From: Polyangia bacterium
GTDB lineage: Bacteria > Myxococcota_A > Polyangia > Polyangiales > Polyangiaceae
Direction: 5' to 3'
Length of the DNA stretch: 10,323 bases
NCBI GenBank assembly: GCA_030430975.1
Contig: JAUIKB010000113.1
Coordinates: forward strand, 1-10,323
This document shows, in pieces, positions 6,177 through 10,323 of the stretch; positions within the stretch are counted from its first letter, which is position 1; the number at the start of each line of letters is the position of its first letter. The position numbers were made by a program, and so were the translations under genes. The notes under the pieces were generated by a model. That model was not told the origin of the DNA and searched no databases. It saw only the letters and a program-made list of their open reading frames with translations.

Positions 6177-7361
6177 GTGGCTGGGCATTTACACGCACGA
6201 AATCGGCGCTTGACCCGTGGCGCCGCCTGGGCGGCCGCAGTGCTCTGCGGGGCCGCCTGCTCCGTCGTTGGGACCGACGTCGACGGTTTCTTCGAGTGTT
6301 CCGGCGGCTCGTGTGGGGGCTCAGGGGGCTCGGGGGGCTCGGGCGCCAGCGCGGATTCCGGCGCGAATCCGGACGGCGAAGCAGGAACAGCTGCGGGCGG
6401 CTCGGACGCCGACGGTGGTGGCGGCAGCCCGCCCGATGCAGGATGCGGCTCCCGGCGCCCACCGGAGCCGCCCAAGGTCGCCGATGGCGACGACGGAAAG
6501 TCGTACTACTTTGCGATGCGCGAGATTCTTCTCGACCAGTCGCCCAGCGCTTGGGCGTCGATCGGTTTTGACCTGGACGGCGTGTGCACCACCGAAGCCT
6601 CGCCGACCGTCGAGTGTGATCCGCCAACTGGGGACTTTGAAATCGATGGCGATCAAGGCATCGACAACGTGTTCGGTCATCAGATCTTTCCGCTGTTGAA
6701 AACGCTCCGCTCCGATCTGCAGCAGGTCACGCGCGAGGTGATGTCGAATGGCGACACCATCGTCGTCCACATTTCAGGGTACAACGGCGAGCCTGACGAT
6801 CCGAGCGTACGCGGCTGGCTAGCCCACTCGGTCCATGCGGTCCCAGACGGCGAAACGATGCCCGGTACGCCGAAATGGGACGGCACCGACTCCGTCTACG
6901 TAGAGGACGGCGCGTTCATGGACGGCGACGTCACCAAACCGCTGTTGGCTAACGACGCCGCCTACGTCACAGACGGCCGGCTCGTGCTCCGCCTACCCAA
7001 CCGCGTCCCCTTCCCCATCTCGACCTCTGACGGCACCATGTTTGTCGTCCTGTCGGACACGTACTTGACAGCCGATATCGCGCCGGACCTGAGCAAACTC
7101 GACAACGTGACGCTAGCGGGCAGATGGGCCAGCGTGGATGTGCTTACCGCCGTGCGCTCTTTCGGAATCTGTGATGGGATTCAGTACGAACTCGTCGAAA
7201 ACCTGCTGATGGACAAAGTCGATATCCGCGCGATTCCAGGCACCGGCGGCCCAGACGCTGTGTGCGATGCGCTGAGCGTCGCGTTTTCGATGCGTGCCGA
7301 TCCGGTGCTTCTGGGCGGGCTCGTGCCAACGGTGCCTCCAGTCGATCAGTGCGGTGGCTGA
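6177..7361 (+). CDS. Gly-rich putative lipoprotein of unknown function, first gene before cofE-cofD
   Basis: A 394-residue predicted secreted protein. GTG 6177 gives a basic n-region (HARNRR), a hydrophobic core (AAWAAAVL) and a relaxed lipobox GAAC with Cys28. Residues 42-92 are a Gly/Ser/Ala/Asp linker. The folded part (about 100-394) has two acidic Gly/Asp motifs, GFDLDGVCT (130-138) and DFEIDGDQGIDNVFG (153-167), that look able to bind a metal such as calcium, and cysteines at 137, 147, 332, 363 and 392. I do not recognise a named family; similar GFDLDG/GIDN proteins are, as I recall, frequent and uncharacterised in Polyangiales. Its last 8 bp overlap the cofE start, so the two are probably co-transcribed and translationally coupled. 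Nothing in the protein itself links it to F420; the coupling may be accidental. Confidence 0.78.
   Translation: MAGHLHARNRRLTRGAAWAAAVLCGAACSVVGTDVDGFFECSGGSCGGSGGSGGSGASADSGANPDGEAGTAAGGSDADGGGGSPPDAGCGSRRPPEPPKVADGDDGKSYYFAMREILLDQSPSAWASIGFDLDGVCTTEASPTVECDPPTGDFEIDGDQGIDNVFGHQIFPLLKTLRSDLQQVTREVMSNGDTIVVHISGYNGEPDDPSVRGWLAHSVHAVPDGETMPGTPKWDGTDSVYVEDGAFMDGDVTKPLLANDAAYVTDGRLVLRLPNRVPFPISTSDGTMFVVLSDTYLTADIAPDLSKLDNVTLAGRWASVDVLTAVRSFGICDGIQYELVENLLMDKVDIRAIPGTGGPDAVCDALSVAFSMRADPVLLGGLVPTVPPVDQCGG
6315..6341. repeat. Three 9-bp tandem units encoding Gly-Gly-Ser
   Basis: The unit GGGGGCTCG (first copy ends in A) occurs three times without gaps and encodes the GGSGGSGGSG part of the lipoprotein linker. 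Slippage at such a repeat would change linker length in frame. Confidence 0.85.
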
Positions 7362-8139
7362 CGTCCCCCTTCCCCACTCGCGGCAGCTGAGTTTCCAAAC
7401 GCTGCCCGGCATCGCCATGCTCGAGCCGGGCGACGACTGGGTCGCGGCGGTGTTGCACGCGGTCGCGGCTGCGGGACCAAACGACGGCGACATCGTCGTC
7501 GTGGCGTCTAAACCTATCTCACGAGCGCAGGATCGCTTCGTCGATCTTGACGGAGTACAGCCATCCGCCGACGCCCTCGATCTCGCGAACCGTGTGGACA
7601 AGGACCCCGCGCTGGTACAGCTGATCCTCGACGAGTCGACTCAGGTCTCGCGGGCATCTAGTGGCGTGTTGATCGTTCGACATCGCCTCGGCCACGTCTG
7701 CGCAAACGCTGGCATCGACAGTTCAAACGCGCGCCCGAATAGTACGGCCGGGCGATGGGTCATCCTGCTGCCCAGCTCACCGAGCGCGGCGGCCGCCGAT
7801 CTACGCCACGCGATTCGGGCGCGCCTTCGTCGCGACGTGGGTGTGATCGTCAGCGACTCCCTGGGTCGGCCTTTTCGTTTGGGCAGCGTCGGCACAGCCA
7901 TCGGGACGGCTGGCGTCGAATCCCTACGGGACCGTCGGGGCAGCACAGACCTGCACGGTCGAACACTCGAGCACACCGAGGTCGCGGTGGCCGATGCCAT
8001 CGCCGCAGCGGCCGACTTGCTCGCCGGCCAGGCGGACGAAGCAACGCCAGCGGTGCTGGTGCGGGGCATGCAAGCACCGCGGCGGCTCGTTGCCATCGAG
8101 GCGACGCACCGCGCCGCCGACCGTGACCTGTATGCGTAA
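7354..8139 (+). CDS. cofE: Coenzyme F420-0:L-glutamate ligase
   Basis: A 261-residue cytoplasmic enzyme that adds L-glutamates to F420-0 using GTP, giving F420-1 and longer tails. Family landmarks: an N-terminal QLSFQTLPGI entry and PGDD; VVVASKPISRAQDRFVDL (49-65), matching the usual SK-SKAEGR segment; ILDESTQVSR (91-100); GHVCANAGIDSSN (113-125); the VIVSDSLGRPFRLG loop (164-177); RTLEHTEVAVADAIA (203-216); and VLVRG. GTG 7354 was chosen because the protein then begins a few residues before the conserved entry strand; an in-frame ATG at 7294 would add 20 unrelated residues inside the upstream gene. It is a stand-alone CofE: it lacks the C-terminal nitroreductase-like domain of mycobacterial FbiB. 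It overlaps the lipoprotein gene by 8 bp and cofD by 8 bp. There is no obvious Shine-Dalgarno, consistent with translational coupling. Confidence 0.93.
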   Translation: MADVPLPHSRQLSFQTLPGIAMLEPGDDWVAAVLHAVAAAGPNDGDIVVVASKPISRAQDRFVDLDGVQPSADALDLANRVDKDPALVQLILDESTQVSRASSGVLIVRHRLGHVCANAGIDSSNARPNSTAGRWVILLPSSPSAAAADLRHAIRARLRRDVGVIVSDSLGRPFRLGSVGTAIGTAGVESLRDRRGSTDLHGRTLEHTEVAVADAIAAAADLLAGQADEATPAVLVRGMQAPRRLVAIEATHRAADRDLYA

Positions 8140-9049
8140 CGTGGTCGTGTTGACCGGGGGCGTCGGCGGTACCCGGCTCGTGGATGGCCTCGCGTCGAGC
8201 TGCGACGACGAACAGCTGACCGTGATCGTGAACACGGGAGACGATTTCGACCACCTGGGCCTGCGGGTTTGCCCGGACTTGGACACCGTGATGTACACGC
8301 TCGCCGGGTTCGCCCCCGAGGAGCGGGGCTGGGGGATCGCTGGTGACACATTCGTCACGCTGGGTGCGCTCGCGCGGCTGGGCGCTCCCGACTGGTTCCA
8401 AGTCGGAGACCGCGACCTGGCCACGCACGTCTGGCGGACTCACCGACTCGCGTCGGGCACGACACTGACGGATGCGACGCGGGAGATGACCCGACGCTTG
8501 GGCGTCACCCTACCTATCCTGCCGATGAGCGACGCGCCGGCCCCAACCGTCATCGAAACCACGGAGGGACAGCGTATCCCGTTTCAGAATTGGCTCGTCG
8601 AGCAGCGCGCCGTACCCGACGTGCGGCGCGTGCACTCCGAGCGAACCGGTCCGGCGTCACCCCTGGTACTCGACGCCCTGGCCGATGCGGATCTGGTCGT
8701 CATCGGGCCATCCAATCCCTTCGTCTCGATCGAACCGATCCTGGCGCTGCCCAACGTCCGAGCGCTGGTCGCCGAAAAGCCGTGCGTAGCCGTGAGCCCG
8801 ATCGTGGCTGGGCGCGCGGTCAAGGGGCCGCTCGTTGCAATGATGCGCACACTGCGCGGCGTCGACGCTAGCGCCGCCGAAGTTGCGCGGCTGTACGCCG
8901 ACCTAGTCGATATTTGGTTCGTACACCACGGTGACGGGGCGACGCTGAGCGGCTCTATCGAGACGGACATCCTGATCGAACGCCGGCGCGAGCGTGCGCG
9001 ACTCGCGGCGGAAGTGCTCCATACCGGAAGACGGCTCGCCGCCGGCTGA
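8132..9049 (+). CDS. cofD: 2-phospho-L-lactate (or PEP/3PG) transferase, F420-0-forming
   Basis: A 305-residue enzyme joining the GDP-activated three-carbon phosphoacid made by CofC to FO, giving F420-0 or its dehydro form. Landmarks: GGVGGTRL (9-16) at the N-terminus; NTGDDFDHLGLRVCPDLD (34-51), the metal and FO-site segment; WGIAGDTF; VGDRDLATH (91-99); LPMSD (130-134); GPSNPFVSIEPIL (192-204); SPIVAGRAVKGP (222-233); and a typical C-terminal helix. Length matches the family. The ATG at 8132 lies inside the end of cofE (8-nt overlap) and places the first beta strand at residue 3; a longer in-frame start at 7994 would read antisense-like sequence through cofE. The name fbiA is used for actinobacterial homologues. 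The last 147 bp are covered on the other strand by the cofC tail. Confidence 0.95.
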   Translation: MRNVVVLTGGVGGTRLVDGLASSCDDEQLTVIVNTGDDFDHLGLRVCPDLDTVMYTLAGFAPEERGWGIAGDTFVTLGALARLGAPDWFQVGDRDLATHVWRTHRLASGTTLTDATREMTRRLGVTLPILPMSDAPAPTVIETTEGQRIPFQNWLVEQRAVPDVRRVHSERTGPASPLVLDALADADLVVIGPSNPFVSIEPILALPNVRALVAEKPCVAVSPIVAGRAVKGPLVAMMRTLRGVDASAAEVARLYADLVDIWFVHHGDGATLSGSIETDILIERRRERARLAAEVLHTGRRLAAG

Positions 9050-9649
9050 TGCTCGCCAATGGGCCACGTCGTCCGGACCGTCCACGTCCAGCTCGGCGCC
9101 GGGGGTGATCAGCGTCTCCGTCGCCACGCCGGCGTGGACCGCCGAAGCGCGATGCAGCTGCAGGCTGCTGGGCTGGCCGAAGTGCAGGCGCAACGCCGGC
9201 GGCACGCGGGTCAGCATCAGGTTGGTCCCGCACCCCAAACGACACGGTGCCAGACGCACGATGTCACTACACCATCCCTCGGCGAACCCACGGATGTCAG
9301 CCGCTTCCAGCATCGGCAGGTCCGCCATGGCGACGAGCACCGCCTCTGCGCCCAGAGCCGTCGTGGCCATAAGACCGCGCCGCACCACTTCGGGTAGCCC
9401 GCCGGGCGCATCGATGGCGACGTTGTGCACCCTCGGATGACAGTTCGTCCTGTCGTCCGGCGCAGGGCCATCGGACAGAACGGCGACACCGTCGACCACA
9501 CCGCTGTCCAAAAGCGCGGACACCACGCCCCGATACCAGGCGATCGCCAACTGCTGCGTTTGCGCGTCCCCCAGCAGCCAGCGCAAGCGCGATTTGGCCC
9601 GCCGGGGAGACTTCATCGGAACCACGCCCCAAATCGCGCGGCGGCTCAT
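8903..9649 (-). CDS. cofC: CofC-type guanylyltransferase with non-canonical C-terminal extension
   Basis: A 248-residue nucleotidyltransferase that activates 2-phospholactate, PEP or 3-phosphoglycerate with GTP for CofD. Landmarks: GVVPMKSPRRAKSRL (8-22), the GTP-binding entry; LVAMADLPML (105-114) with the metal-binding D110; GTNLML (141-146), matching the family GTNAL element; and LDVDGPDDVAHW (187-198), matching the C-terminal DVDTPEDL. The element before GTN reads LAPCRLGC, with Cys136 where I would expect the acidic residue of the usual PDR motif; the substrate preference cannot be read from this. Known CofC proteins end soon after the DVD-x-P-D element, about 200-215 residues. Here residues 201-248 continue antisense to the 3' end of cofD. 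The start codon overlaps the cofH stop as ATGA, so the two are translationally coupled. Confidence 0.88.
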   Translation of the reverse strand: MSRRAIWGVVPMKSPRRAKSRLRWLLGDAQTQQLAIAWYRGVVSALLDSGVVDGVAVLSDGPAPDDRTNCHPRVHNVAIDAPGGLPEVVRRGLMATTALGAEAVLVAMADLPMLEAADIRGFAEGWCSDIVRLAPCRLGCGTNLMLTRVPPALRLHFGQPSSLQLHRASAVHAGVATETLITPGAELDVDGPDDVAHWRASAGGEPSSGMEHFRRESRTLAPAFDQDVRLDRAAQRRPVTVVYEPNID

Positions 9650-10323
9650 GCGACAGGCAACCGGTACTTGAAATCTTCGGCGCGAGCCAACTGGTTGTAG
9701 GTACCGAAAACCGATGGATCGACCGTGTCGAGCTTCGACTCACCGGGCGGGTGGGTCGCCACCCCATACAGCGTCGTTCGCTCGCGCGCGATGCGGCTCA
9801 ACGTCTCGATTCTCTGGATGAGTTCACGGGGTCGCCGAAGCTGCCCGTGAGTCGCCCCCGCCTGCGTCGAAATGCTCTCGTTCATGAGGGTTCCACCGAG
9901 GTCGTTCGCCCCAACGCAGAGCAACTCGCCAGCGACGTCTAAACCGTGTTTCACCCACGACGCTTGAATGTTGGCGACGTCCCAACCCAGAACGATGCGA
10001 CTGAGAGCAAATACGCGCCTGACCTCCTCCGGGCTCGGTCCCGGACGACAGCTGCTCGAACCCGCGAACAGCGGCGCATCGGTATGAACAAAGGCCAGTG
10101 GTACGAACTCCGTTACGCCGCCGGTCGCCCGCTGCAACCGACGGATCGCCAGCAAGTGAGCGAGCTGTTGCTGAGGCGTTTCTACGTGCCCAAACATCAT
10201 CGTCGAGGTCGTGCTCACGCCGAGGCGATGCGCGGTCATCAACACCTCCAGCCAGCGCTCAGTACTCAAACGCGTTGGAGCCAAGCGACGCCGCACGGCG
10301 TCGTCCAGGATCTCGGCCGACGT
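9646..10323 (-). CDS. cofH: FO synthase, CofH part (partial, N-terminus outside window)
   Basis: The frame is open to the right edge and ends with TGA at 9646. The visible 225 residues match the C-terminal half of CofH (5-amino-6-(D-ribitylamino)uracil:L-tyrosine 4-hydroxyphenyl transferase), which with CofG makes the deazaflavin FO. Seen: TSAEILDDAVRRRLAP at the edge, TAHRLGVSTTSTMMFGHVE, GGVTEFVPLAFVHTDAPLF, ANIQASWVKHG, and GANDLGGTLMNESIS with the following RTTLYG. The radical-SAM CxxxCxxC cluster lies outside the window. A two-domain FbiC, in which this would be the second half, cannot be told from a stand-alone CofH here. It precedes cofC with a 4-nt overlap. An internal GTG at 10296 is not the true start, because family-like sequence continues upstream of it to the edge. 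Confidence 0.93.
   Translation of the reverse strand, partial: TSAEILDDAVRRRLAPTRLSTERWLEVLMTAHRLGVSTTSTMMFGHVETPQQQLAHLLAIRRLQRATGGVTEFVPLAFVHTDAPLFAGSSSCRPGPSPEEVRRVFALSRIVLGWDVANIQASWVKHGLDVAGELLCVGANDLGGTLMNESISTQAGATHGQLRRPRELIQRIETLSRIARERTTLYGVATHPPGESKLDTVDPSVFGTYNQLARAEDFKYRLPVA

Noticed and set aside
7641..8351. 236-codon minus-strand open frame (and overlapping ones to 8443)
   Set aside because: Arg/Ser/Pro-rich shadow of cofE and cofD with no recognisable motif.
8903..9649. Treating cofC as a pseudogene because of its odd 3' end
   Set aside because: All core motifs (PMKSPRRAKSRL, ADLP, GTN, DVDGPDD) are present in one frame without a break; only the tail is abnormal.

Overview
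The window is GC-rich, densely packed bacterial chromosome. It most resembles a myxobacterium of the Polyangiales type: secreted lipoproteins with Gly/Ser/Asp-rich linkers, a Hanks-type Ser/Thr kinase with an Ala/Pro/Lys-rich extracytoplasmic tail, and many 4-8 bp gene overlaps. This placement rests on protein style, not on a marker gene. No tRNA, rRNA, CRISPR, insertion sequence or phage gene is visible, and no gap between genes exceeds about 125 bp.

Layout. (1) 1-629, minus: N-terminal part of a class I SAM methyltransferase that leaves the window. (2) 687-1772, plus: secreted VWA-domain lipoprotein, divergent from the methyltransferase. (3) 6054 down to 1756, minus: a probable four-gene operon of a membrane Ser/Thr kinase, a two-TM envelope protein with a PEGA-like domain, an F420:NADP oxidoreductase (npdG/fno), and a predicted lipoprotein fusing an M74 (MepA-type) murein endopeptidase to LysM. 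Its last gene overlaps the VWA gene tail to tail by 17 bp. (4) 6177-9049, plus: a Gly-rich lipoprotein, then cofE and cofD, each overlapping the next by 8 nt. (5) From the right edge down to 8903, minus: cofH (C-terminal part only), then cofC, joined by an ATGA overlap.

The main theme is coenzyme F420. The window encodes four biosynthetic functions: the CofH half of FO synthase, the CofC guanylyltransferase, the CofD transferase and the CofE glutamate ligase. It also encodes NpdG, which exchanges electrons between F420 and NADP. The biosynthetic genes form two convergent units, cofE-cofD and cofH-cofC, which collide at their 3' ends. npdG lies about 3.7 kb from cofE, inside the kinase/cell-wall operon. 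CofG and any dehydro-F420-0 reductase are not visible.

The oddest structural point is the end of cofC. Its recognisable domain ends almost exactly at the cofD stop codon, yet the frame runs 147 bp further, antisense to cofD and in codon-aligned register. Both plus-strand lipoprotein genes carry a -10-like hexamer 6-8 nt before the start codon and no Shine-Dalgarno, which suggests leaderless transcripts. The 122-bp divergent region upstream of the kinase holds two perfect 12-bp palindromes.
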